Of a DNA stretch of 31,044 nucleotides, positions 23,520-31,044 are shown piece by piece. Origin of the DNA: DASXYU01 sp036502295 (GTDB lineage: Bacteria; Actinomycetota; Actinomycetes; Mycobacteriales; Jatrophihabitantaceae); assembly GCA_036502295.1 (NCBI GenBank), contig DASXYU010000026.1:1-31044 (forward strand), given 5' to 3'. The translations under genes were made by a program, and so were the position numbers. Position 1 is the first letter of the stretch, and every line of letters begins with the position of its first letter. The notes beneath the pieces are model-generated. The model was not told the origin of the DNA, ran no database searches, and saw nothing but the letters and a program-made list of their open reading frames with translations.

Positions 23520-25154
23520 GTGCCGGAACCGACCGTCGTCGCCGCCATCGACCAGGGCACCACCTCCACCCGCTGCCTGCTCTTCGACCGCAGCGCCCGC
23601 GTGGTCGCGGCGGCGCAACTCGAGCACGCGCAGCGCTTTCCGCGGGCAGGCTGGGTCGAGCACGATCCGGCCGAGATCTGGACGAACACCCGCCGGGTCG
23701 CCGCCGACGCCCTCGCCCAGGCCGGACTCACCGCGGCCGATGTCGCCGCGGTCGGCATCACGAACCAACGCGAGACCACCGTCCTCTGGGATCGTCGCAC
23801 CGGAGCCGCCGTCGCTCCGGCGATCGTCTGGCAGGACACCCGCACGCGCGCGATCTGCGACTCGCTCGGCGACGCACCCGGCGGAACGGACCGGTTCCGC
23901 GACCGCACCGGGCTGCCGCTGGCCACGTACTTCTCCGGCCCCAAGATCCGCTGGCTGCTCGACAACGTCGACGGCCTGAGAGGACGAGCCATACGCGGCG
24001 AACTCGCCTTCGGCACCGTCGACAGCTGGCTGCTCTGGAACCTCACCGGCGGTGGCAGGCGTCCCCATGCGTCTTCTGACGGGGCCGGCGCGCACGCCAC
24101 CGACGCGACGAACGCCTCGCGCACGTTGCTGATGGACCTCGACACGTTGACCTGGGCGGAGGACATCGCCGACGAACTCGACGTGCCGATGTCACTGCTG
24201 CCCGAGATCCGTTCGTCCTCGGAGGTCTACGGAACCGTCCGCGGTGGCGCGCTGGACGGCGTGCCGATCGCCGGGATCCTCGGCGACCAGCAGGCGGCGG
24301 CGTTCGGGCAGGCGTGCCTGGAGCCGGGCGAGGCGAAGAACACCTACGGCTCCGGCAACTTCCTGCTCTTCAACACCGGCACCGAGAAGGTGCGCAGCAG
24401 CCACGGCCTGCTCACCACGGTCGCCTACGCGCTGCCCGACCGGAAGCCCGTCTATGCGCTCGAGGGATCGATCGCCGTCACCGGCGCCCTCGTGCAGTGG
24501 CTGCGCGACAACCTCGGGCTGATCGGATCCGCAAGTGAGATCGAAGCGCTGGCCGCGACGGTGCCCGACAACGGCGGCGCGTATCTCGTCCCGGCGTTCT
24601 CGGGTCTCTTCGCGCCCTACTGGCGACCCGATGCCCGCGGCGTGCTCGTCGGTCTGACGGGCTTCGTCACCCGAGCACACCTCGCCCGGGCCGCACTCGA
24701 AGCCACCGCATTCCAGACCCGCGACGTCGTCGACGCGATGGCTGCCGACGGTGACATCCTCACGACTCTCAAGGTTGATGGAGGCATGGTCGTCAACGAC
24801 CTGCTGATGCAGTTCCAGGCGGACATCCTGGGCGTCCCCGTTGTGCGCCCCGTGGTTACCGAGACGACTGCTCTCGGCGCCGCCTACGCGGCAGGACTGG
24901 CCATCGGCTTCTGGTCCTCAACGGATGAGATCCGCACGAACTGGGCCGAGGAGAGGCGCTGGGAGCCGAGAATGGGCATGGCCCGACGCGAGGCACTCGT
25001 GGGCGAGTGGCGCCGGGCCGTCACCCGCACCTTCGACTGGGCTCCGACGCCTGCAGACATGCCGCCGGCAACGACGGACTCGTGGGCGCAGCGAGTGCAA
25101 AAACGGCTCCGGATCGGAATGCTCCGAGTCAGCAGGCTTCAGCGAGGGCGGTGA
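23520..25154 (+). CDS. glpK: Glycerol kinase
   Basis: A 544-residue FGGY-family kinase making glycerol-3-phosphate. The ATP site IDQGTTSTR is at about 10-18, NQRETTVLWDRRTG and WQDTRT mark the glycerol site, and DGGMVVND and GAAYAAGLA are intact near the C-terminus. GTG 23520 gives the family N-terminus and lies 6 nt after CAGGCT, a -10-like hexamer. Two oddities: about 13 extra residues (GRRPHASSDGAGA) within the normally compact LTGG...TDxTNASRT loop, and a longer C-terminal tail overlapping the DinB gene by 26 bp. Confidence 0.94.
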   Translation: MPEPTVVAAIDQGTTSTRCLLFDRSARVVAAAQLEHAQRFPRAGWVEHDPAEIWTNTRRVAADALAQAGLTAADVAAVGITNQRETTVLWDRRTGAAVAPAIVWQDTRTRAICDSLGDAPGGTDRFRDRTGLPLATYFSGPKIRWLLDNVDGLRGRAIRGELAFGTVDSWLLWNLTGGGRRPHASSDGAGAHATDATNASRTLLMDLDTLTWAEDIADELDVPMSLLPEIRSSSEVYGTVRGGALDGVPIAGILGDQQAAAFGQACLEPGEAKNTYGSGNFLLFNTGTEKVRSSHGLLTTVAYALPDRKPVYALEGSIAVTGALVQWLRDNLGLIGSASEIEALAATVPDNGGAYLVPAFSGLFAPYWRPDARGVLVGLTGFVTRAHLARAALEATAFQTRDVVDAMAADGDILTTLKVDGGMVVNDLLMQFQADILGVPVVRPVVTETTALGAAYAAGLAIGFWSSTDEIRTNWAEERRWEPRMGMARREALVGEWRRAVTRTFDWAPTPADMPPATTDSWAQRVQKRLRIGMLRVSRLQRGR

Positions 25155-25710
25155 GCTTCGCGACGTAGGAGGGCCAGTCCACCGACGGCAGGTTGGAGTT
25201 CGTGACGTTGAGTCCGGCCTCGCCGTCGATCTGCTCGCGGAGGATGTCGGCGTGGCCGGCGTGCCGTGAAACGTCCTCGATGACATGCACGAGCAGCCGC
25301 TGCAGCGTGGTCTTCGCCCGATCCTCCGGCCACCACGGCACTCGGGCAACGGTCTCGAGTGGACGGCTGTCGATCGTCTCGTCGGCGAACGCCCAGACGC
25401 GGCGGTAGAGGTCGACGATGCCGGCGGCGGTCTCGTCCTCGGCGGCGTACATATCTGCCTGCGGGTCGACGTCGTACGCCTGCATCGCGACCCGATCGGG
25501 CGTGGGCCACTGGCGGCCGCAGGAGTCGCCGAAGTAGCCGATCTCGACGTTCGCCGCGTGCTTGACCAGCCCGATGAGGTTCGTTCCGGTGGGGGTCCGC
25601 GGCATCCGAACGTCCCGCTCGCTCAACCCCTCCAGCTTCCAGAGCAGTGCCTCGCGGGCGGCTTGCAGATACCGCTTGAGGACGTCCTTGGGATCTGACT
25701 GATCGCTCAT
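25129..25710 (-). CDS. DinB/DUF664 family protein
   Basis: A 193-residue four-helix-bundle protein. Conserved histidines in LVKHAANVEIGYFG and HVIEDVSRHAGHADILRE match the metal-binding positions of DinB/DUF664 proteins. Many actinobacterial members are mycothiol-dependent transferases or have unknown substrates. ATG 25708-25710 (MSDQSD) is preferred over the longer frame because the extra 15 residues overlap the divergent gene's upstream region. It converges on glpK with a 26-bp overlap. Confidence 0.87.
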   Translation of the reverse strand: MSDQSDPKDVLKRYLQAAREALLWKLEGLSERDVRMPRTPTGTNLIGLVKHAANVEIGYFGDSCGRQWPTPDRVAMQAYDVDPQADMYAAEDETAAGIVDLYRRVWAFADETIDSRPLETVARVPWWPEDRAKTTLQRLLVHVIEDVSRHAGHADILREQIDGEAGLNVTNSNLPSVDWPSYVAKLTALAEAC

Positions 25711-25780
25711 GCGCAGAGTCTGCCCACGACCTACGACAACGCCAAGGAAGATCAACGAGGACGTCGGGGTTGGCCCTTAC

Positions 25781-26821
25781 GTGACCGAACTTCGTAGCGT
25801 GCCGTTGTCCCTGCTCGATCTGGCTCCGGTGAGTAGCTCCGGTGACACCACCGAGGCGTTGCAGCACACGATCGAGATCGCCCGGCACGCAGAAGACCTC
25901 GGATTCACGAGGTTCTGGGTCGCCGAGCACCACGGCATGCCCGGCATCGCGAGCTCCGCGCCGGCCGTCCTCATCGGGGCGATCGCGTCGGCGACGTCCC
26001 GGATCCGGGTGGGTTCCGGCGGCGTGATGCTGCCCAACCACGCCCCACTCGTCGTCGCCGAGCAGTTCGGCACCCTTGCAGCGCTCTACCCGGCGCGGAT
26101 CGACCTCGGCCTCGGACGAGCACCCGGCACCGACCCGCGCACGATGGCCGCGCTGCGCCGCACCACCACGATGGAGGGGCCGAACGCCTTCCCCGAGGCG
26201 CTCGGCGAACTTGCCTGCTTCCTCGCGGACGAGTTCCCCGAGGGGCACCCGTACCAGAAGGTGCTCTCCGTGCCCCGGGCCACGCGGCGGCCACCGATCT
26301 GGCTGCTCGGCTCCTCGCTTTACAGCGCGGAGCTTGCCGGGCTGCTCGGGCTGCCCTTCGCCTTCGCGCACCACTTCAGCAGCGGCAACACGGTCGCCGC
26401 CTTCCAGCGCTATCAGGAGTCGTTCCGTTCCGGCCGGGCGCTGGACGAGCCGTACTCGATGGTGGCGGTGCAGACGGTCTGTGCCGAGACCGACGAGGAG
26501 GCGCAGCGGCTGGCCCTGCCGGCGGCGCTGTCCTTCCTGCGTCTGCGGCAGGGACAGCCCGGCCCGCTGCCGAGTGTCGAGGAGGCGGCCGAGTACCCCT
26601 GGACGCCGCTGGAGCGGGAGTTCGTCCGCGAGCGCTGGGAGGGGCAGGCCGTCGGCTCGCCCGAGACGGTGCGCGACGCGCTCGCCGACCTGCTGGAGAA
26701 GACCGGCGCGAGTGAGCTGATGCTCACCACGCAGCTCTACGACCTGGACCGGCGCCGGGAGTCGCTCACGCGAGTCAGACAGCTCTTCGGCGATCTGCCG
26801 GTGGGTCTGCAGCAGGTTTGA
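25781..26821 (+). CDS. Luciferase-like (LLM class) flavin-dependent oxidoreductase
   Basis: A 346-residue TIM-barrel oxidoreductase, probably of the MsnO8-like group. Visible motifs are SLLDLAPVSS at the N-terminus, RFWVAEHHGMPGIASSAP, IRVGSGGVMLPNHAPL, and RIDLGLGRAPGTDP, which together bind the flavin phosphate. Such enzymes use reduced FMN (or F420) and oxygen on small substrates; the substrate is not evident. GTG 25781 is preferred over the ATG at 25709 because the extra 24 residues are not family-like and overlap the divergent DinB start. Confidence 0.9.
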   Translation: MTELRSVPLSLLDLAPVSSSGDTTEALQHTIEIARHAEDLGFTRFWVAEHHGMPGIASSAPAVLIGAIASATSRIRVGSGGVMLPNHAPLVVAEQFGTLAALYPARIDLGLGRAPGTDPRTMAALRRTTTMEGPNAFPEALGELACFLADEFPEGHPYQKVLSVPRATRRPPIWLLGSSLYSAELAGLLGLPFAFAHHFSSGNTVAAFQRYQESFRSGRALDEPYSMVAVQTVCAETDEEAQRLALPAALSFLRLRQGQPGPLPSVEEAAEYPWTPLEREFVRERWEGQAVGSPETVRDALADLLEKTGASELMLTTQLYDLDRRRESLTRVRQLFGDLPVGLQQV

Positions 26822-26846
26822 CCTCACCGGGGACGAAGATGGTTCG

Positions 26847-28085
26847 GTGCTCCGAAAGATCGCCGTCCTGACCACCGCGCTGGTCGTGCTCACCGGTTGC
26901 TCGACCGGATCCGAGCCCGACTCGTCCTCGACGTCGCCGACCATCGCTACGACCTCCGATGCGACGACGCCGTCTACGGCGGACGGCTCGACGTCGACGG
27001 AGTCGACCCAGCCGGAGACGTCCTCCAGTGCGCCGACCTCGACAGCGCCACCTGCTCCGGCTCCGGCCGAGGTTCTCGATTCGATGTCGCTGGAGGAGAA
27101 GGTCGGGCAGCTGCTGATGGTCGACTGCCCGTCAGACCAGGTGGCGGACGCGACCGTGAACGCGCTCGACGAGTACTACGTCGGTTCGGTGATCCTCGAT
27201 GGCACCAACGACCTCAGCGTGGCGCAGGTCAAGGCGATCACCAGGAAGCTGCAGTCGCACTCGGCAGACAACGCGAAGCTCTTCATCAGCACCGACCAGG
27301 AAGGCGGGGAGGTGCAGCGCCTGCAGGGCTCCGGCTTCGACACCATCCCGAGCGCGGTGCAGCAGGGGCAGCTCGACCCGACCCTGCTGCAGCAGGACGC
27401 GACGCAGTGGGGCAAGCAGCTCAAGTCAGCGGGAGTGAACGTCGACCTGGCCCCCGTCCTCGACATCGTGCCGGCGAACTTCGGTAGCAACCCGCCGATC
27501 GGTGACCTCGACCGCGAGTTCGGGCACACCCCCAACGGCGTCTCGCGTCAGGGGCTTGCGGTGGTAAAGGGACTCGCCGCTGCGGGTGTCGACGCCACCG
27601 TCAAGCACTTCCCCGGCCTGGGGCGCGTCCGCGGGAACACCGACACCACCGCCGGCGTGACGGACAACAAGACCACCGTCAACGATCCGTACCTTCAGCC
27701 GTTCGCCGATGCGGTGCAGGCCGGGGTTCCCTTCGTGATGGTGTCGTCCGCGACGTACGCGAAGATCGACGCCCACAACCCCGCTGCCTTCTCCAAGCCC
27801 GTGATCACGACTCTGCTCCGCGGCAAGCTCGGCTTCAACGGTGTCGTGATCAGCGACGATCTCGGATCAGCCCAGGCGGTCGCCGCGTTCACCCCCGGCG
27901 AGCGCGCGGTGAACTTCATCGCCGCGGGCGGCGACATGGTCCTCACCGTGGATTCCTCACTCGTCCCCGCGATGACCGCGGCCCTCATCGCCAAGGCCCA
28001 GAGCGACGACGCCTTCAAAGCCCAGCTGAACCAATCGGTTCTGCGAGTGCTGACCGCAAAGGCAAAGCTCAAACTCCTACGATAA
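26847..28085 (+). CDS. Glycoside hydrolase family 3 lipoprotein (LpqI-like)
   Basis: A 412-residue secreted lipoprotein: lipobox LTGC with Cys18, a Ser/Thr-rich linker (about 19-75), then a single GH3 barrel. STDQEGGEVQR (149-159), DLAPVLDI, KHFPGLGR (253-260) and VISDDLG (334-340, containing the nucleophile aspartate) match beta-N-acetylhexosaminidases such as Mtb LpqI, which act in peptidoglycan recycling. The DSH acid/base motif of canonical NagZ is not seen after KHFPG; NTDTTAG stands there. GTG 26847 is the start; no strong Shine-Dalgarno is seen. It converges on the add gene. Confidence 0.9.
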   Translation: MLRKIAVLTTALVVLTGCSTGSEPDSSSTSPTIATTSDATTPSTADGSTSTESTQPETSSSAPTSTAPPAPAPAEVLDSMSLEEKVGQLLMVDCPSDQVADATVNALDEYYVGSVILDGTNDLSVAQVKAITRKLQSHSADNAKLFISTDQEGGEVQRLQGSGFDTIPSAVQQGQLDPTLLQQDATQWGKQLKSAGVNVDLAPVLDIVPANFGSNPPIGDLDREFGHTPNGVSRQGLAVVKGLAAAGVDATVKHFPGLGRVRGNTDTTAGVTDNKTTVNDPYLQPFADAVQAGVPFVMVSSATYAKIDAHNPAAFSKPVITTLLRGKLGFNGVVISDDLGSAQAVAAFTPGERAVNFIAAGGDMVLTVDSSLVPAMTAALIAKAQSDDAFKAQLNQSVLRVLTAKAKLKLLR

Positions 28086-28141
28086 GCCCCGCGTAGCCGG
28101 GCTTACTGTTCCTGCTGCACAAGCCCTGCATAGCCGGGCTT
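28084..28141. repeat. Duplicated 21-bp hairpin at the GH3/add junction (likely terminator)
   Basis: AAGCCC[C/T]GC[G/A]TAGCC followed by GGGCTT occurs at 28084-28104 and 28121-28141, with 19 of 21 identical. Each copy can fold as AAGCCC with GGGCTT. The right copy is the coding sequence for KPGYAGL near the end of add; the left copy lies between the stop codons and overlaps both. It should end transcripts from both sides. Confidence 0.75.
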
Positions 28142-29197
28142 GATGATGTCGTTGATGATCGCCAAGCGGTCGTCAAAACCGATGAACGCCGACTTCATCG
28201 CATTCACCGTGAACCACTGCAGGTCGGCCCAGTCGTAATCGAAGGCGTCGACGAGCAGCTTCATCTCGCGGGTCATCGACGTGGCACTCATCAGGCGGTT
28301 GTCGGTGTTCACCGTGACCCGGAAATGCAGCTTGCGCAGCAGCCCGATCGGGTGCAGCGCGATCGAGGACGCGGCGCCGGTCTGCACGTTCGAGGACGGG
28401 CACATCTCCAGCGGGATGCGACGGTCGCGGACGTACTGCGCCAGCCGACCGAGCGTCGGCTCGCTACTGAAGTCTCCTATGTCGTCGATGATCCGCACAC
28501 CGTGGCCGAGGCGGTCGGTGCCGCACCACTGGATCGCCTCCCAGATCGACGGCAGCCCGAATGCCTCACCGGCATGGATGGTGAAGTGGTAGTTCTCGCG
28601 GCGCAGGTATTCGAAGGCGTCGAGGTGTCGCGTGGGAGGAAAGCCCGCCTCAGCGCCGGCGATGTCGAAACCGACGACGCCGCCGTCCCGGTAGTGCACG
28701 GCGAGTTCAGCAATCTCGCGCGAGCGCGCCGCGTGGCGCATCGCGGTGGCGATCCCACCGACCTTGATCGGCGACCCCGCGGCGGAGGCGTTCGCCTCGC
28801 CTTCTCTGAAACCGGCGAGGACGGCCTCGACGACCTGGGTCAGCGAGAGTCCCTGTTCGGTGTGCTGCTCGGGTGCCCAGCGCACCTCCGCGTAGACGAC
28901 CCCGTCGGCGGCGAGGTCCTCGACGCACTCGCGGGCGACGCGGGTGAGTGAATCTTTGGTCTGCATCACGCCGACGGTGTGCGCGAAGGTCTCGAGGTAA
29001 CGCTCCAACGACCCGGAGTCGGCCGCTGCCTGGAACCAGGTACCGAGTGTCACGGCGTCCGAGGTCGGCAGCGACTCGTGCCCATTCTCGGGGGCGAGGT
29101 CGAGGATGGTCTGGGGCCGGAGTCCTCCGTCGAGGTGGTCATGCAGCAGCACCTTCGGTGCCCGCCTGATGTTCTCCTCGCTCAGTTCTGCTGTCAT
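28103..29197 (-). CDS. add: Adenosine deaminase
   Basis: A 364-residue zinc enzyme converting (deoxy)adenosine to (deoxy)inosine. Zinc ligands are His19 and His21 (HDHLDG), His208 (HAGE, with catalytic Glu211) and Asp299 (NTDN); His232 (GHG) completes the site. MCPSSN (265-270) is conserved too. It resembles Mtb Rv3313c. ATG overlaps the upstream acyltransferase stop as ATGA, so it belongs to the deoA-acyltransferase-add transcript. The C-terminal KPGYAGL codons lie in a repeated hairpin. Confidence 0.95.
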   Translation of the reverse strand: MTAELSEENIRRAPKVLLHDHLDGGLRPQTILDLAPENGHESLPTSDAVTLGTWFQAAADSGSLERYLETFAHTVGVMQTKDSLTRVARECVEDLAADGVVYAEVRWAPEQHTEQGLSLTQVVEAVLAGFREGEANASAAGSPIKVGGIATAMRHAARSREIAELAVHYRDGGVVGFDIAGAEAGFPPTRHLDAFEYLRRENYHFTIHAGEAFGLPSIWEAIQWCGTDRLGHGVRIIDDIGDFSSEPTLGRLAQYVRDRRIPLEMCPSSNVQTGAASSIALHPIGLLRKLHFRVTVNTDNRLMSATSMTREMKLLVDAFDYDWADLQWFTVNAMKSAFIGFDDRLAIINDIIKPGYAGLVQQEQ

Positions 29198-30447
29198 ACG
29201 CCAACGCTAGTGGTTTCGAGACTCCCCGCGGGCTCCTCAGTCACCACGCGCCGGTGCGCCCACCGCTTACGCAACGGAGTCTCGACGAACCGGAACGAGA
29301 TCTCGCAGATGAGCAGCAGCGCGACGAATGCCACGAACTCGCCCCACCGATTCTCGCCGGTGTCCCAGCCGGTGACGTGCCGGTAGACGTGCTTCACGAA
29401 CATGTTCCAGAGATAGATGCCGTAACTGAGCTTGCCGATGCGCACCAGCGGGCGCCACGACAGTGCACGGGCCAGCGGCCAACCGGGCACGAGGACGAGC
29501 CCGGCTACCACCAGCACCGAGGCGATCGCCATCGTGCCGTACCCACAGGCGGCATAGTGCGTGGCGATCGCCGAGAGCGGACCGTCCTGCTTCATCGCGA
29601 GCAGGACGAAGACAGCTGCCAATGACGACACGACAGGGAGGGCGCGTCGGGCGCTCGGGCCGAGTTGACGGCGGGAGGCATAGATCGCCAACAGTGCACC
29701 GAGCGCGAGCGCATCGAGGTGCGACTCCGGCGAGAAGTGCACCCTCCCTGCCGACGAACGCGACACCACCATCTGCTCCCGCAAAGCCCAAGACAGCGCG
29801 ACCAGGAACAGGCATCCCAACGCGAGGAGCACATGCAGGCGGCGGGGGTTGGCCGGCCTGCGGTGAACCTCCTGAACGCCCTTCAGTGAACGGAGGGCCA
29901 GCCAACCCCCACCGCAGACCAGGATCAGCGCCGGCCACAGCAGGTAGAACTGCTCCTCGACGGCGAGCGACCACGACCATTCGAAGTCGGCGCCGATGTG
30001 GTGCTGCCACGGGGTGAGTTCGATGATGTCGGTGGAGTAGGTGAGCGATCCGATGAAACCGGCGAACCACTGCCTCACCGGTTCACCGGTGGTGAGCACC
30101 CAGACGAAGGTCGCTGTCACCACGACAACCAGCGCGGGCGAGAGCCGCGCGAAGCGGCGGCGGTAGAAGCCGCGCAGGCTGATCGTCCCGGTCTGCTCGC
30201 GTTCGGCGAGCAGCAGCGAGGTGATGAGGTAGCCGGAGAGGACGAAGAAGACGCTGACGCCGTAGAAGCCGATGACCCCGTAGCTGAAGTGCTGCGCCAC
30301 GACGGCCGCCACTGCGAAGGCCCGCAGCCCGTCGAGAGCCGGGTTATACGCGAGTGAGCGAGACCGAGAGCGAGCTTGCTCGGTCTCGAGCCGAGCGATT
30401 GAGCGTTGACTCGCCGAAGGCGAGGAATGCGTCAGCGTGCGCGCCAC
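29194..30447 (-). CDS. Acyltransferase 3 family membrane protein (OafA/YrhL-like)
   Basis: A 417-residue protein with about ten membrane helices. The family motifs are YNPALDGLRAFAV, GFYGVSVFFVLSGYLI and RGFYRRRFARLSPAL; it should transfer acetyl or other acyl groups to surface glycans, lipids or antibiotics. It sits between deoA and add, adjacent in M. tuberculosis, with a 34-bp gap to deoA and 4-nt overlap with add, so it looks inserted into that operon. GTG 30447 lies 6 nt after TAACGT, a -10-like hexamer. About the first 33 residues (SIARLETEQARSRSRS) come from palindromic repeat-like DNA and are unlike the family. Confidence 0.9.
   Translation of the reverse strand: MARTLTHSSPSASQRSIARLETEQARSRSRSLAYNPALDGLRAFAVAAVVAQHFSYGVIGFYGVSVFFVLSGYLITSLLLAEREQTGTISLRGFYRRRFARLSPALVVVVTATFVWVLTTGEPVRQWFAGFIGSLTYSTDIIELTPWQHHIGADFEWSWSLAVEEQFYLLWPALILVCGGGWLALRSLKGVQEVHRRPANPRRLHVLLALGCLFLVALSWALREQMVVSRSSAGRVHFSPESHLDALALGALLAIYASRRQLGPSARRALPVVSSLAAVFVLLAMKQDGPLSAIATHYAACGYGTMAIASVLVVAGLVLVPGWPLARALSWRPLVRIGKLSYGIYLWNMFVKHVYRHVTGWDTGENRWGEFVAFVALLLICEISFRFVETPLRKRWAHRRVVTEEPAGSLETTSVGV
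30359..30424. repeat. Palindromic repeat DNA encoding the acyltransferase N-terminus
   Basis: CGAGACCGAG (30359-30368) pairs with CTCGGTCTCG (30379-30388) across a 10-nt loop, and CTCGCC (30410-30415) pairs with GGCGAG (30419-30424) across GAA. The protein read-out is low-complexity (ARSRSRS, RLETEQ), a pattern I recall from dispersed actinobacterial repeats read through as protein; that memory is not checked here. Confidence 0.55.
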
Positions 30448-30453
30448 GACACC

Positions 30454-30459
30454 ACGTTA
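30454..30459 (-). promoter_or_regulatory. -10 element for the acyltransferase gene (leaderless)
   Basis: Minus-strand TAACGT is followed by exactly 6 nt (GGTGTC) and the GTG start at 30447. It lies within a 13-bp palindrome CCACGTTACGTGG (30452-30464), which could be a control site. Confidence 0.45.
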
Positions 30460-30469
30460 CGTGGGCCTT

Positions 30470-30487
30470 GGTTCGACAAGCTCAACC
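30470..30487. repeat. GGTTGAGCTTGTCGAACC-type dispersed repeat, supplying the deoA stop codon
   Basis: Plus-strand GGTTCGACAAGCTCAACC has complementary ends (GGTT/AACC). The GAGCTTGTCGAA core is one I recall as a very common short repeat in actinobacterial and other high-GC genomes. On the minus strand its TGA (30482-30484) is the deoA stop codon. Confidence 0.5.
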
Positions 30488-31044
30488 GGCGGGCGCAGAG
30501 ACCTTGTCGACGATCAGCGAGGCTGGGGTGAACGCCACGCCGATCTCGAAACCACCGTCGAGAGCGGCAAGACCGCCCGCCAGAAGCCCCTCGTCATCGG
30601 TGTGCAGTTCGAGCAGTGGCTGCCCGGCGGTGACCGTGTCGCCTTCCTTGGCGAACCACACCACGCCGGCCGTCGGTGAGACGAAGTCCTCCTTGCGTGC
30701 CCGTCCCGCACCGAGTCGCCACGCCGCAACGCCGACCGCCATCGCATCGAGGCGAGTGAGGACGCCCGAGGCCGGGGCCGTGATGCTGTGCCGCACGGAC
30801 GCCACCGGCAGCGGCGCGTCCGGGTCACCGCCCTGCGCCTGGATCATGGCCTTCCAGGTGTCCATAGCCTTGCCGTTGCGGAGGTTCTCCGCGGGATCGA
30901 CGTCGGTGAAGCCGACCGAGTCGAGCATCTCGCGCGCCAGTGCCAGGGTGAGCTCGATGACGTCGGACGGGCCGCCGCCGGCGAGCACCTCCACCGACTC
31001 GCGCACCTCAAGTGCGTGGCCGGCCGTGAGCCCCAGCGGCGTCG
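30482..31044 (-). CDS. deoA: Thymidine phosphorylase, C-terminal part (5' end beyond the window)
   Basis: The frame is open from the window edge to TGA 30482, giving the last about 187 residues of a pyrimidine-nucleoside phosphorylase. TPLGLTAGHALEVRESVEVLAGGGP is a family hallmark region, followed by NLRNGKAMDTWKAMI and the C-terminal barrel (SPTAGVVWFAKEGDTVTAGQPLLELHTDD). The enzyme splits thymidine with phosphate to thymine and deoxyribose-1-phosphate. It heads the visible part of the minus-strand transcript containing the acyltransferase and add. Its last residues and stop codon fall next to, and in, a dispersed repeat. Confidence 0.95.
   Translation of the reverse strand, partial: TPLGLTAGHALEVRESVEVLAGGGPSDVIELTLALAREMLDSVGFTDVDPAENLRNGKAMDTWKAMIQAQGGDPDAPLPVASVRHSITAPASGVLTRLDAMAVGVAAWRLGAGRARKEDFVSPTAGVVWFAKEGDTVTAGQPLLELHTDDEGLLAGGLAALDGGFEIGVAFTPASLIVDKVSAPAG

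Noticed and set aside
25139..26944. 601-codon minus-strand frame across the DinB and flavin oxidoreductase genes
   Set aside because: It spans two recognised genes on different strands and has no domain of its own; it stays open only because of GC bias.

Overview
The window is about 31 kb of GC-rich actinobacterial chromosome (Actinomycetota). The evidence is strong G/C bias at third codon positions, many GTG starts, a split MutA/MutB methylmalonyl-CoA mutase with MeaB, a fused PutA, and gene content and partial order resembling the Mycobacterium tuberculosis lpdA-Rv3304 ... pmmB-upp ... add-deoA neighbourhood. The genus cannot be fixed from the sequence. I see no rRNA, tRNA, CRISPR array, intact insertion sequence or prophage. 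Nearly all of the DNA is chromosomal housekeeping and catabolic genes, but short palindromic repeats have entered intergenic regions and also reading frames.

Layout. 1-1956: 3' end of a biotin-dependent carboxylase, a DUF5313 membrane protein, an unknown protein and an alpha/beta hydrolase with a structured leader. 1953-6341: redox and thiol genes, comprising a small Cys/His protein, an LpdA-type flavoprotein, a gamma-glutamylcyclotransferase-like protein, a VKOR/DUF929 pair and a FrnE/DsbA-like protein. 6400-11414: mutA-mutB-meaB operon on the minus strand. 11506-15402: phospho-sugar mutase, a lipoprotein, upp and deoC. 15425-15705: a frameshifted gene remnant. 15794-20477: putA and a soluble MCP/Cache-like protein. 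20547-23376: an acidic conserved protein and a TetR-MFS efflux operon. 23520-28085: glpK, DinB/DUF664, a luciferase-like flavin oxidoreductase and a GH3 lipoprotein. 28103-31044: add, an acyltransferase and the 3' part of deoA.

How the genes fit together. deoA, the PGM2-like phosphomutase and deoC could form a complete deoxynucleoside-to-glyceraldehyde-3-phosphate route, with upp and add salvaging bases and nucleosides. mutA/mutB/meaB handle methylmalonyl-CoA, putA proline and glpK glycerol. VKOR, DUF929 and possibly FrnE look like a disulfide-forming module.

Most unusual features. (1) A 41-bp repeat occurs three times inside coding regions, always in the same codon phase (twice in lpdA, once in the lipoprotein). 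(2) An 87-bp segment bounded by inverted repeats sits in frame in the PutA linker. (3) The acyltransferase N-terminus is encoded by repeat-like palindromic DNA, and the gene is wedged into a deoA-add operon. (4) Hairpins with the same sequence act as apparent terminators at 6.35 kb and 20.5 kb. (5) At least seven genes have a -10-like TANNNT or near-match hexamer 6-8 nt before the start codon, suggesting leaderless mRNAs. I did not find a convincing new defence or biosynthetic system. The repeat invasion of genes is the best candidate for something undescribed.
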